Shown: piece by piece, positions 53,032 through 63,781 of the stretch
Numbering within the stretch: position 1 is the first letter of the stretch
Layout of the letters: every line of letters starts with the position of its first letter
Assembly (NCBI RefSeq): GCF_024763615.1
Contig: NC_077224.1
Span: 37,892,712 to 37,956,711, forward strand
Source: Phlebotomus papatasi
Taxonomy: Eukaryota; Arthropoda; Insecta; Diptera; Psychodidae
DNA length: 64,000 nt
Direction: 5' to 3'
Made by a program: the position numbers and the translations under genes
Notes under the pieces: generated by a model
The model's database searches: none
Told to the model about the DNA's origin: nothing
What the model saw: only the letters and a program-made list of their open reading frames with translations

Positions 53032-54198
53032 TTGACTCCTGAAAGATTTCGTAAGGGAACATCTTTACTGTCTTTAGTGTCTTTCAATTGAATTTATTAC
53101 AGTTCAAAAATTAGTCTCAGATATGTATCTGACCTAATTATTTGATCTCAAATATTTGTTCTCATAAAATTCGCATTTGATTAGTTGAGAATTTGTCTGG
53201 TTAAAGGAATTCTCAAATCTAAAAGACGTTCAAGATCTCAATATCTCCTTGAAAACTTTTAATTAACCATCCCTGTAAGAAAATCTAATTGATCGCACCC
53301 CAAGATTCAGGACATATCTTCTTAAGGAGATCACGTTTTTCTTCTGGTGTGCAACTTGAAGGGAAAGAAACACGAGAGTCTCGAGACTCTTTTTCGCCTT
53401 CACCAGTTTCTTCTCCTTTCGTGTCTGTGGTCTCTGATGTTCACAGAATAGTAAATTTGTGTGGAGTATGAATGGGTTCAAACTCCTGCCCTTGTCTCAC
53501 ACACTCCACTCCTCCGTCTGAGCATAACGTTACCAGACTCATGTGAGTATCGGAATGCCCTCGTGCCCCCTGATCAGTTCCTTCCAACAGCTCCACAAAA
53601 CCTCGTCCACATGGCGATTTCTCGTTTTTCTCTCTCTCTTTCTCTTTTTCTTCTGGCTATTCAACTTTTCTTTACCATCGAGGCGCCCTCCAGCTAAAAA
53701 ATACTCCTTGTGACTCTCCGTATACCTTCTTCGCACCTGGTGCCTCAAAAACGTAGATTGTACCTCACTATTTTACTAATATACCCAAGTATGGGTGTTT
53801 CTGCTCTTTTTTCTTCACACACCATTCGCATTCACGTTTTTAATGCACTCCTGCCTCCTGCTTCCACAAAAATACGGAGTCAGCTGCTTGCTGTGCGTAA
53901 TATCAGAGATATAATAACAACACGTAACTCTTAATCATCCATCGAAATTTCACGTTTTATTTACACTTGAGTGCAGGAATTCAATTAACTCCAGAAAAGG
54001 ATAAAAGGGATAAAAGAGTAAAAATACCATTTACATCATGAGCATTTTCTTAAGGAGTTTCTTCATTTTAGCATTTTTTCCGTGACTAAGAATTTCTTAA
54101 AATATTTTAATGTCTTTCCCTATTTTTTGGAATGAAAATAATAATTTTGAGAATTAAATTTTGGAAAAATATTTTAGAGAAAGTTCTTCCTCATAGAA
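53032..54198. other. Distal 5' flank of MCM6
   Basis: A non-repetitive, GC-richer block (53280-53920) with CT-rich tracts and the palindrome GAGAGTCTCGAGACTCT. Open frames on both strands lack motifs. It may contain regulatory DNA or an unrecognised exon; neither is demonstrable here. Confidence 0.35.
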
Positions 54199-54391
54199 CA
54201 CGTGGTGTTTTGGCGCTCAAATTTACGCGCAATATCCAAGACACCAACCAACATCGAAAAAGCTCGAATGGCTTCTCCGACACTAAAAAATGCGCGCGAA
54301 ACTGCAGTTTACACGTCAGGCATTTTTGAGGTTACACTTCTTCCTCCAATTTTCAGTGATTTTCCCGGGATTTTCAGTGTTTTCCCACGTG
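54199..54391 (+). promoter_or_regulatory. MCM6 upstream region with E2F and E-box sites
   Basis: CACGTG E-boxes at 54199-54204 and 54386-54391. Exact E2F consensus TTTGGCGC at 54209-54216, and GCGCGAAA (consensus on the opposite strand) at 54294-54301. The sites are 45-235 bp before the MCM6 ATG. MCM genes are classical E2F targets in animals; binding here is inferred. Confidence 0.6.
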
Positions 54392-54434
54392 AAATTGTGC
54401 AAATAGTAAAGAAAAGTGACAAGAGTTACCCAAA

Positions 54435-54526
54435 ATGAATCAGGTTGATGCAAATGTTGGGCATTTGAAGGTGAAAGATGAGATTGCAGTGCGGTGTCGT
54501 GCATTGTTCTTGGATTTCCTGGAAGA
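54435..54526 (+). CDS. Mcm6: MCM6 exon 1
   Basis: ATG in context CAAAATG; 30 codons plus two bases (VGHLKVKDEIAVRCRALFLD), then GA|GTAAGC. The 66-bp intron ends TTTCCACAG. The spliced codon gives LEEFKEDGE, the fly-type MCM6 wording. Confidence 0.93.
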
Positions 54527-57500
54527 GTAAGCTAATCCCTGAGATTTTCCAAGATATGAGGTCAAGCTGATTTTCTTTATGAATTTCCACAGGTTTAAGG
54601 AAGACGGTGAGGTGAAATACGTGAAATTGGCTGAAGAGCTTCTGTCTCCGGATAAATCCTTGCTGGAAGTTAGCTTTGATGATCTGGAGAAATTCAATCA
54701 GAATCTCGCTCAGACAGTCATTGAGGAGTACTATAGGATCTACCCGAGTCTCTGTGATGCCGTAACAACCTTCGCCAGAGACCATTTCGATGTGAAAAAG
54801 GACAAAGATTGCTACGTGTCCTTCGTGGAAGTCCCGACACGTCACAAAGTCCGGGAATTAACCACTTCGAAGATTGGTACTCTCATTAGGATCTCCGGAC
54901 AGGTGGTACGCACGCATCCTGTGCATCCGGAACTCGTGTCTGGGACTTTTGTTTGCCTGGATTGTCAGACGGAAGTGACAAATGTTGAGCAACAATTTAA
55001 ATTCACAAATCCCACAATTTGCCGCAATCCCGTGTGCTCCAATCGAAGGAAGTTCCTCCTGGACGTCGAGAAGTCCATGTTTATTGACTTCCAAAAGGTG
55101 AGAATTCAGGAGACGCAAGCTGAACTTCCACGGGGTTGCATTCCCAGGTCAGTGGAAATTATTCTGAGAGCAGATATTGTTGAAACTGTCCAGGCTGGAG
55201 ATCGATATGACTTCACAGGGACACTGATAGTTGTACCCGATGTGGGAGTGCTCCAGTTTCCCGGAGCCAAGGCCGAATTGGGATCTCGGCATCGGCACGG
55301 TGGAGAAAATCGTCCAGAAGGTGTTAGAGGCTTGAAAGCTTTGGGAGTCCGAGATTTAACATACAGGATGGCCTTTCTGGCCTGCAGTGTCCAGGCCACA
55401 AGTGTCAGATTCGGCGGGACAGACCTCCCAATGAGTGAGGTAACAGCTGAAGATATGAAGCGCCAAATGACGGATGCAGAATGGAACAAAGTATATGAGA
55501 TGTCCAAGGACAGAAATCTCTATGCAAATCTCACCAGTAGCCTCTTCCCGTCCGTTTATGGAAATGACGAAGTCAAGAGAGGAATTCTATTGATGCTTTT
55601 TGGCGGCATTGCCAAGACAACCCATGAGAAAACAAGCCTTCGTGGAGATATCAATGTTTGTATTGTTGGAGATCCCAGCACAGCTAAATCACAGTTTCTC
55701 AAGCAAGTTGCCGATTTTTCTCCACGGGCAGTCTACACTTCCGGGAAAGCCTCATCTGCTGCCGGTTTGACAGCAGCTGTGGTGAAAGATGAGGAGAGCT
55801 TTGACTTTGTCATCGAAGCAGGAGCTCTAATGTTGGCAGACAATGGGATCTGTTGCATCGATGAATTTGACAAAATGGATCCAAGGGATCAAGTTGCCAT
55901 TCACGAAGCCATGGAACAGCAAACAATTTCCATTGCCAAAGCAGGAGTCCGGGCAACTCTCAATGCCAGAACTTCCATTCTTGCAGCTGCAAATCCCATC
56001 AATGGACGCTACGATCGTTCCAAATCCCTCCAGCAAAACATTCAGCTCAGTGCTCCAATCATGTCCCGTTTTGATTTATTCTTCATCCTCGTGGACGAAT
56101 GCAACGAAGTCGTGGACTATGCTATTGCCCGGAAAATCGTCGATCTCCATTCAAATGTGGAGAGTCCGGTGGAGCAAGTGTATTCCCGGGACGAAATGCT
56201 GAGGTACATCACCTTCGCCAGGCAGTTTAAACCTATCATAGGAGAGGAAGCAGCAAAACTCCTCGTGGACAACTACAGTCACCTGAGGCAGAGGGACACA
56301 GGGACTCTGGGCAAGGGAACCTGGAGGATCACAGTGAGACAGCTCGAGAGTATGATCAGATTGAGTGAGGCCATGGCCAAAATGGAATGTGCCAATGAAG
56401 TTGAACCAAAGCACGTCAGAGAGGCCTACAGGCTCCTCAACAAAAGTATCATCAGAGTTGAGCAGCCAGAGATCCACTTAGACGATGAAGATGATGAAGC
56501 ATTGATGGAAGTGGACATTGAAGACCCCAATGTGAGTAATTTTTGCACTTGATTATCTTTTAGAGCCAATAAATCAATAATGACTGTGTTGGTCATTATA
56601 ATGTTTTCAGTTTAGGCTTTGTGTCGCAAAAACTAAATTGCCTATTATGATCTTTTCAAAATCAAGTCGCTGGTATACCCAACACAGAGAGAAATCCGAA
56701 AAAGTTAAAATAACGTTCCGGAAATGTTAATTTTACCCTGCAGTATTGATCCGAAAACGGTGTAAATATTACCCTTTTTAGGTGTATTATGGGTTAAATT
56801 TACCCTTCTTTCATGTTGATTTTACCCTTAAAAGGTGTAAAATTAACATTAAAAATTTTGATACATTTTTACACCCAAAAAGTGTAAAAGTTATGACGAA
56901 TGAAAGTTAATCGCAGCCTTTTTTTCTCAGTGAAGATACAAAATGAGCAAAAACACCATTTTATTTAAAACAAAAATTTTGGGGAGTAATCAATATCCAT
57001 TGAAAATAGGAACAAAAATAAACATATTCTCTAGCTTTCTTTTGTGAAACATAGGTAGCATTTTGCCAAATTTTACCACTTTATATTTGCTTGGTAGCCA
57101 TAACGTAACAGTGACGTAACAGTAACTCACTATAGATGTATGGTTCTTCTACTGCGTGATGGCGCATATAGTAAGGTGGGGTAACTGGATCGTTTTCCGA
57201 AAAGTGCTACTTAAACGCTTGTTTTTGGACTGATGAAATTCTTTTTTACTTCTTCTAAATCAATAGCATCATTCATTGTTTCATTCAGAAACATAATATA
57301 AAAAAAATTATCAAAAATATTAAAGAAAATTTCAAAAATAATGATAATACTGAAATAAGTCAGCATGCACTAACTGGGTCGCCTTTTCGCTATTTCACTT
57401 TTAATTAAACCTTTGGAATTAAAATACTTTTTTCACAAGGAAAAAAAAACAATAAATGTTTTCAATCAACCATCTGTCATTAGCGAAAATGTCACTGCTA

Positions 57501-60500
57501 GAAAATTTTTAGTGAAGAACCCAGCTGGCACAAGATTGAAATGAGTACAATTACACTCACTTTTTTAATGGAAAAATATTTATTTTTCTTTTTTCTCAAA
57601 GTTAAATAGTTATATTATGGTAGTGACTATATTACGAAAATAAAAAGAAAAAAAAATTTAAGTGGATTAGTCATAAATGATCCAGATAGCGAAGCGCCCG
57701 GATTAGCACACTTGACTGTAGTATAATCCAAAAACAGCACGGATACAGCGAATAACATAAAAAAACAGTAATAAACCTAGATTAGTTTATTGTAGGCGAG
57801 ATTCTTAACGTGAGCTAACTCGAAATGCTTACAAATTCGATTTGAAACAGATGTTTTGGGACACAATAACAGGCCGTAGGGTGATACCGGTGATACATAA
57901 ATGGCGCCACTATAAAAATCTTGAATGCATCGAATCAGTCAACTTTTCAAATGATATGTGTCAAAATTTGACACTATATGGTCCGATTACTGTCAAATTT
58001 TGACACACAGCTGAAGTATTTCTTTAATTGAAAATTCTGAGTTTAGTTTTTTGATTTAACTCTTTCGTCTCCATTGGTACTCTGGGTACCCATGGAAACA
58101 ACAATTTTTTTAGACTATCTAGAATCGATAAAAATCCGACTGGATAATTACAAACTATAAGGATGTCCAAATCTAGGATATTTTTTGCAGGATCCTAATT
58201 AACTCCTTTCGATTTTCTGCTTCTATCAGGTATTGTGACTTTTTTGATATTTCCAGACCAGAATAAGGGAAATCCTCTCGGGGTCAATAAGTATGATAAC
58301 TAACAATTACAGATTGCATAAATTCGAAAAACAATTCTTTCTTAAATTTTCAAAAAACTTGTTCAAACTTTATGGGTACTCTCGTCCACAAAAATCTAGA
58401 GGTCAAATGTAAGGTTATCCCGCCAATGCCCGCGATTTGCTTTTTAACACCAACCTTGTAACAAAATTCCAAACGGGAGCGAAATTTTTGCCAATATGAC
58501 CGATAATTTTGACATTTGGCAGCAAGGCAGATTGCTTTCAGGGAAGTTTTTCCTATTCTTCCTGATTTTGGTGAATTCTGATTGTCCAGGAAGTGTTTTT
58601 TTGGCTCTTGAGAAAGCTTAATGTGTCTGCAATAACATCGTGTTGAGAGAAATGTATTTTAAAGTGTTATTGTGTGAAATATTTTGAGGAATCAGTTGAC
58701 AAGCAGGAATTTGGTGTCTTCTTGACCACTTCCTGGACATCTCAGAAGATACTGGTCAATAATTCTTCTTGTTTTAGTGATCAACGTTGTAAAGGAGTCA
58801 TTTGACACGCAAAAATAATTCACAAAATTGATATTATTGGCTTTTGAAAAATTGAAGTTTTTCTGCTTTTCGTTCTTTTGGGGACGAGAGTTCCCATGAG
58901 TTTTCCAATTTCCCAGAGGCGGAGAAAATTCTTTTTCTACAAAAGTATCATATTTGACCACTAAGACTTACAATAAAGTCCGGAAAGAGTTAAAATTATT
59001 ATTTTCGTATGAAAACGATAATCCGTAGCAAATTTAGGCTAGATTTAGTATTATCCCCAATTCCTACTCTTCCCCGTTTAAGATGATTCAGATTTGGTTT
59101 TCGCATTGATTGGCGTTGAATGATCTGACAGCACCAACATCTAGTCACCTACCGATTTTCAACCTTTGCCGAAATCTGCTTGTCGATATCTCTTTTCGTT
59201 CTCTCTCCAAAAGTGGTTATAAGACGGACAGACGGACGGGACGTCAACGAAAATGGATTTTTGGCGCATATTATAATCGTGGTCTATGAGTGTCAAAACG
59301 TGTAAATCTAAAATTTTGGGCACGATCTGACGTGGTCGGATTTCATCTCGGACCACAAAAGCTGAGATTCTAAAGAATCCCAGCTAAAGAGATGTCGTAA
59401 TGTCGTATGACCGTTTGTTCAACATCTTACCTGCCCCCATGATAAGTTGACTACGCTAGAAACACTAGGCAGCGTCCCTATCTAGCGTTGGTCCTTAGAA
59501 GTTAAAATGTTTAAAAGTTGTAGTATTTCGTATGACCTTTCATTTGCGTACCGCTTCGGTCTTACAAAACCGAAGATACGGCGTTTTGAATTTTATGAAT
59601 TTTGACGGTTCTACTGAAATCACAGGGAACCCACTACACTTTTAGTAACACCTCTGCCTGGACCATGATATATGGAAAAAAGACCTGCTGGCATAATACG
59701 GATTTTCAGAAATGTTTTGGAAGTTTTAAGCTATCATAGTGCCACTATTGACGAATTTTCAATTAAATTGAACTTTGAAATTTGGGCAAATTAGCAAAAA
59801 TTGATAAATTGCAAACCTTCATAGGAGAATGCCCAAGAAGCAAAATAGCTGCCTTATAGAACCAAGTATTAGACAAGTCTTTTAGTGCACTTTTAAAAGA
59901 CTTAAAGTGAAAATTTTCTGTTGAAATTCTCATAGCAGCTCTTAAGATCCTTAAGAGTGCGCCACTTTACTCATAGTAATCTCAGTGATGGAAGCAAGAG
60001 CGTTATAAGTAAATAAATAGATTTTTGGTTCTATAATGCCTTTCTTAGGGAATTCTACAAGACTATTTTAAGAAAAAATTGCTGCTTGGGTGTAAGCATG
60101 GTTCACACACAGTGAACTTTCAAACGATGCGAATTTTCTCTTTCTTTAATGGCGTTCCTATGTTTCCTTTAATAGCGTTTAAATGTTTCCTTTAATATCG
60201 TTTAATAACATTCTTTTAATAGCGCCCCTAGTGGTGGTTTTACAAAATTTCATTGTTAGAAGAAGTGACACTTCACGAGATCTTTTTTCATTCTTGTACC
60301 TGGATGATCAAATATTCAAAATTAGAAGTGATAATGGCCATATTGTGGGCACTCAACGGGTCAAGTGATAGAGCACTCGCTTTATAATGCAAGTGCCCCG
60401 GGTTCGAATCCCCTTTAGGCCACCAGAAATTTTTCTGGCGTTAAACTGCACTAGATTCCACGGGCATGGACTGACAACCTCATTCCGTACAAGAAAAAAT

Positions 60501-61319
60501 AATAATGCATGCCTAGAAATCCCCTTGCGGGAAGGCCTTGTTCTTTCATGGAATGTTGTGCCAGCATTATTATTATTATTATTATTAATGGCCATATTAA
60601 GAAACTTAGTTAAGCGTTTTTAATTTCTAGCAATCTAAGTCCGAATGGTATCGTAACTTCTTTTAGCCACAAATTACAATCGAATATTTAAGAGTGGTTA
60701 AAAATAGATTGTTTATGCCAAAAATTCGTTTCTGTATAAATACAAAGAGTAATATAACAACAAAAAATCTAATCAACCTTTTATCATTGTGCTATTTTTG
60801 TCAAAGAATGCCCAACAGCCAGCAGAATCAAATGCTCAAGAAGGCGAAAGAGAAAGTCAGGATGGAGACGCAGAAACTCCTGCTGTACAGAAAAAGAAGC
60901 TAACTCTATCTTTTGAAGATTACAAAAATCTTTCTAACATGCTGATCCTTCATATGAGAAACGAAGAGGCCCGATTGGAAGCCGAAGGAAGTGATTCGGA
61001 GGGAATTCGTCGATCAGACATTGTTAATTGGTATCTTGAACAGATGAGTGACCAGATTGAAACTGAAGATGAGCTGATTGAGAGGAAATCTTTAGTTGAA
61101 AAAGTCTTGGATAGATTGGCCTATCATGTAGGTTTAGAAGTCGTTTTTTGTTTTATCCTCAGTTATAACCTTGCATTAACTTCTTTATAGGATCAAGTTA
61201 TTATTCCTCTGCGATCAACAGGATTACGAGGTAGGAGAGAAGCAGGTCAGGACCCAACTCCAGATGAAGATACCGAGGATCCCTTGCTTGTTGTCCATCC
61301 CAATTACATCGTAGAGTAA
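54435..61319 (+). CDS. Mcm6: DNA replication licensing factor MCM6, four coding exons (826 aa)
   Basis: Exons 54435-54526, 54593-56531, 60807-61127 and 61191-61319; all introns GT-AG with consistent phase (2, 0, 0). MCM6 is a subunit of the MCM2-7 helicase that unwinds DNA at replication origins. Visible features: an MCM N-terminal domain; a zinc-binding C152/C155/C174/C179; Walker A GDPSTAKS (390-397); Walker B IDEFD with D454/E455; sensor-1 N498; arginine finger SRF (522-524). The C-terminal winged-helix part is encoded by exons 3 and 4 (KLTLSFEDYKNLS, DPLLVVHPNYIVE). Length matches the family (about 820 aa). Intron 3 is 4.3 kb and full of transposons. Confidence 0.97.
54593..56531 (+). CDS. 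Mcm6: MCM6 exon 2 (N-domain and AAA+ core)
   Basis: 1939 bp coding for residues 31-677 with all ATPase motifs. Ends CCCAAT|GTGAGT. If the donor is not used, the frame runs only six more codons (VSNFCT) to TGA. Confidence 0.97.
56568..56573 (+). terminator. Consensus polyadenylation signal just inside MCM6 intron 3
   Basis: AATAAA lies 37 bp after the exon 2 donor, followed by a GT-rich stretch (CTGTGTTGGTC) at the right distance for a cleavage site. Could yield a 683-aa MCM6 without the winged-helix domain; use is not shown. Confidence 0.4.
56682..56932. mobile_element. Palindromic MITE, CACTGAGAAAAAA family, copy 3
   Basis: ACACAGAGAGAAATCCG at the left and TTTTTTTCTCAGTG at the right; the GGTGTAAAATTAACATT core matches the other copies. 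Confidence 0.75.
56933..57796. other. AT-rich part of MCM6 intron 3
   Basis: A GTAAGGTGGGGTAACTGGATC phrase (57171) and a half pogo-like end (GGATTAGCACACTTGACTG, 57700) are seen; no complete element. Confidence 0.35.
57797..59393 (+). mobile_element. Helentron-like element, copy 3, with TTAA-element insertion
   Basis: The 5' part TGTAGGCGAGATTCTTAACG then TGAGCTAACTCG matches the 5' end of the long copy at 4821-6653. The 3' end is the hairpin AGCTGAGATT / AATCCCAGCT (59360-59385) ending CTAA. The TTAA-flanked element at 58060-58989 is inserted inside. Confidence 0.5.
58060..58989. mobile_element. 930-bp TTAA-flanked element, copy 2
   Basis: TTAA on both sides (58056-58059 and 58990-58993); ends CTCTTTCGTC / CCGGAAAGAG. 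Inverted relative to copy 1 at 52026-53031. Confidence 0.7.
59394..60331. repeat. Fragments of Helentron-like internal units
   Basis: GTAGTATTTCGTATGACC and, near 60215, GCGCCCCTAGTGGTGGTTTT with GTGACACTTCACGAGATC are recognisable pieces of the ~290-bp units at 5.2-6.0 kb, inverted. A GGCATGGTTC-family MITE end lies at about 60095-60150. Confidence 0.45.
60345..60585 (+). mobile_element. tRNA-derived SINE with (ATT)n tail and 13-bp duplication
   Basis: Head GGTCAAGTGATAGAGCACTC (A-box region) and GGTTCGAATCCC (perfect B-box), then body and an ATT repeat tail. TAATGGCCATATT occurs at 60332-60344 and again at 60586-60598, a clean target duplication. Confidence 0.85.
60807..61127 (+). CDS. Mcm6: MCM6 exon 3
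   Basis: 107 codons, acceptor GTCAAAG|AAT, donor CAT|GTAGGT. Acidic/Gln-rich linker, then KLTLSFEDYKNLS, IVNWYLEQMSDQIE and LVEKVLDRLAYH, conserved in MCM6 C-termini. Confidence 0.95.
61191..61319 (+). CDS. Mcm6: MCM6 exon 4 (C-terminus)
   Basis: Acceptor TTTATAG|GAT; 42 codons from DQVIIPL to DPLLVVHPNYIVE and TAA. Confidence 0.95.
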   Translation, partial: DQVIIPLRSTGLRGRREAGQDPTPDEDTEDPLLVVHPNYIVE

Positions 61320-61762
61320 TCTCTTAGTGTTTCAATCACGTTTTTGTACTCAATTATCTCATCAGATTAAATATTTTTTGCCATTACATGAAAGCCTTAT
61401 CATTTTGTCTGTTTATCGGTCAATTATACCCCAAAATATTGTTTTGGAGCTTAAGAGTACGTTCCTCAATTTGTCAAATGGCAAAATTTCCCAGATATTG
61501 TGCTCGATGACGCGCTCTGGAGGCCGTGAAATTGCGGAGCGACAGAAAAAACAACACACGCCAGGTGATGCACTGAAAATCTAACAGCTGGTCTCTTTGG
61601 ACACACTTATCGCTCGTTTTGGCACAATCCGGCATAGCTCAGCGATGAATACGTGGGCTTCGGTGCACGTGTACTCATTATCAGGCTTTTCTTAAAATTT
61701 GAACGAACTAGAAGTGAATGGGGAAGAAAAAGTATTGCGATAGCATTTCGAGTACACTGATG

Positions 61763-61768
61763 AATAAA
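61763..61768 (+). terminator. Possible MCM6 polyadenylation signal
   Basis: AATAAA 444 bp after the MCM6 stop codon. A weaker ATTAAA occurs at about 61366. Neither is proven. Confidence 0.3.
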
Positions 61769-62220
61769 AAGCCGTAATTTGACTTCAATCGTACCTGGAT
61801 TGAGTGATTGCCTTATCAGAGATTAGGGACTGTGGGAAAATGAGTGAAGTCTTGCTGATTTTGGAACTTGACGCGGATGATGCTTCAGGATTAGCGGTAT
61901 GGTCTCAAGAACAAGAAGTCTGTTTATTTATAAATTATGGGTAAGACGGCGATGGACGCTTGATTTTTTTTTAATCATTAGGGATCCACTGATCCTCAAA
62001 AGGGTTATAGCAAACTATTTACATGCTTTTCAAAGCAGATAGACACAGGAAAACGCTGGATGATTTGAGTGCTACACAATTGATTACTTAATAATGCTAC
62101 TAACAAATGATCATGGGGAAGGCAATGCTGTTCAAACGATTTACACACTGGCCAGGAGGGCTTTTTTGTGTGTGTTTGAGGTGGAACCGGAAGCAAATAA
62201 TCCACAAAGAGCAGCTCATA
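61769..62220. other. Intergenic DNA after MCM6
   Basis: A possible first exon of a downstream gene begins at 61840 (MSEVLLILELDADDASGLA, then GTATGG); no continuation can be recognised. An E-box CACGTG lies at 61666-61671. Confidence 0.25.
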
Positions 62221-62645
62221 TACTGAAATAAATCCGAAAAAGTTAAAATAACATTCCGGAAATGTTTAATTTACCCTGCAATACTGATCCGAAATCAGTG
62301 TAAATATTATGCTTTTTAGGTGTATTAGGGGTTAAATTTACCCTTCTTTCATGTTGATTTTACCCTTAAAAGGTGTAAAAATTAACATTAAAAATATTGA
62401 TATATTTTTACACCTAAAAAGTGTTAAAGTTATCAGGAAAAAAAATGTGTAAAAATATATCAACATTTTTTAATGTTAATTTTTACACCTTTTTAAGGGT
62501 AAAAATTACACGAAAAAGGGTAACTTTAAACCCAAATAACCTGAAAAGCATAATATTTACACCGATTTCGGATCAGTACTACAGCAAGGTAAAATAAACA
62601 TTTCCGGAATGTTATTTTAACTTTTTCGGAGTTCTCTCAGTGAGT
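62221..62645. mobile_element. Head-to-head double copy of the CACTGAGAAAAAA family MITE
   Basis: ACATTCCGGAAATGTTTAAT at the left and AACATTTCCGGAATGTTATT at the right. Each half is a nearly full family unit, joined near 62452, giving a 425-bp inverted repeat. Confidence 0.7.
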
Positions 62646-62687
62646 GTATCAGGCAACACTTTGATTTTCTTTGATTGCTATGTGGTA

Positions 62688-63017
62688 CAGTAGAGTCTCG
62701 CTACAGTCCATATTTGGTTTCAAATTTGACACTTGGGTCGCACTATAGTCCATGTAATTTTTTAAAATTATCAACGACTTTTAGTATTGAAATTGCTCGA
62801 CGGCTTCCACTTTCTTTGCGATTGTGGTACTTGTCCTTGCTCTCTTCATTGTGGATCACAATTATCACAACTACTTAATTAAGTTTGCCAAAAATATTAA
62901 AATAATTATGCATGTCGCATACTAAAAAAACATAACCTAACTTAAAATCAGTGTTTTGAAATCAACGGTCGATAAATTGTGGACTATAGAGCGATGGCCT
63001 ATAGCGAGACTCTACTG
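62688..63017. mobile_element. pogo-like MITE, CAGTAGAGTCTCGC ends
   Basis: CAGTAGAGTCTCGCTACAG at the left and ATAGCGAGACTCTACTG at the right with TA flanks. Confidence 0.8.
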
Positions 63018-63460
63018 TACATTAAATTACTCAAATCGTTTGAAGCCAACGCTTTCAACGCTTGACTACATAAATACAACTTTGATGACTCCAATAAAAA
63101 TCGTAAACAAGGTTGGCAGTTAGCATAATAATTGCACCCGCCTTATAAGATATCATTGTTTCGCCCGATTACTGTTTCTTGATTTTATCAATCTCAATTG
63201 TGGATACCAAATTCAACACTATAATAAACTGAAAAAAAATCGGGTTTACAAGGTAAAGATTTACTAAATTTGTCCAGTTTTCATAAATTTGCCAATGGTA
63301 AGCATTTAGTTAATGTTTAGTAATTACTTGATTAACATTAAGGTATTGCGTTAGGTTAAGTACCTAATGCGTTAGCTACGTTGTTTTAGATTTTAGCTAG
63401 CTAATAGGGACAAGCAACTCTATGGGACCAGCGCAGTGAAATTACAAACCAATTCACGTA
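63018..63460. other. Gene-free AT-rich stretch
   Basis: Nothing recognised. Confidence 0.4.
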
Positions 63461-63696
63461 GGGTAAAGTGATACAAGTTGGACATAGTGTTACAAGTTCG
63501 ACAAATCGCCGATACAAGTTGGACAGGGATTTTTTCTTGATAAATACAGTACAAAATTTGTTTTTAAGCACAAGGAACTACATTATAAAACTAAAGCATT
63601 AAAAATATACAAATAAAAATGAAGTACTAAATTTATCAAGAAAAAAAAAAAGCCCTGTCCAACTTGTCCCATTGTCCAACTTGTACCACTTTACCC
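63461..63696. mobile_element. 236-bp MITE, GGGTAAAGTGGTACAAG ends
   Basis: GGGTAAAGTGATACAAGTTGG and CCAACTTGTACCACTTTACCC mirror each other with TA outside. ACAAGTTGGACA is repeated two to three times in each arm. Confidence 0.8.
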
Positions 63697-63781
63697 TATA
63701 TTTGACTTTTGTGTGTTATAACTTATTAAATGAAGCGTTGACATGAAAATACAAGGGGTAACTCATATTGAGAAACCCTCG

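Noticed and set aside
53539..53748. Lys/Arg-rich minus-strand frame before MCM6
   Set aside because: Composition is explained by a CT-rich tract; no motif. An unrecognised exon cannot be excluded but is not supported.
55106..56477. Alternative-frame ORFs over MCM6 exon 2
   Set aside because: Shadows of the conserved MCM6 coding frame.
60353..60623. Overlapping frames at the SINE
   Set aside because: They translate the tRNA-like head and ATT tail of a SINE; not a gene and not a functional tRNA (no cloverleaf acceptor pairing).
60789..61190. Independent single-exon gene at MCM6 exon 3
   Set aside because: The frame lacks an ATG, joins exon 2 in phase 0 and continues MCM6 C-terminal wording, so it is an MCM6 exon.
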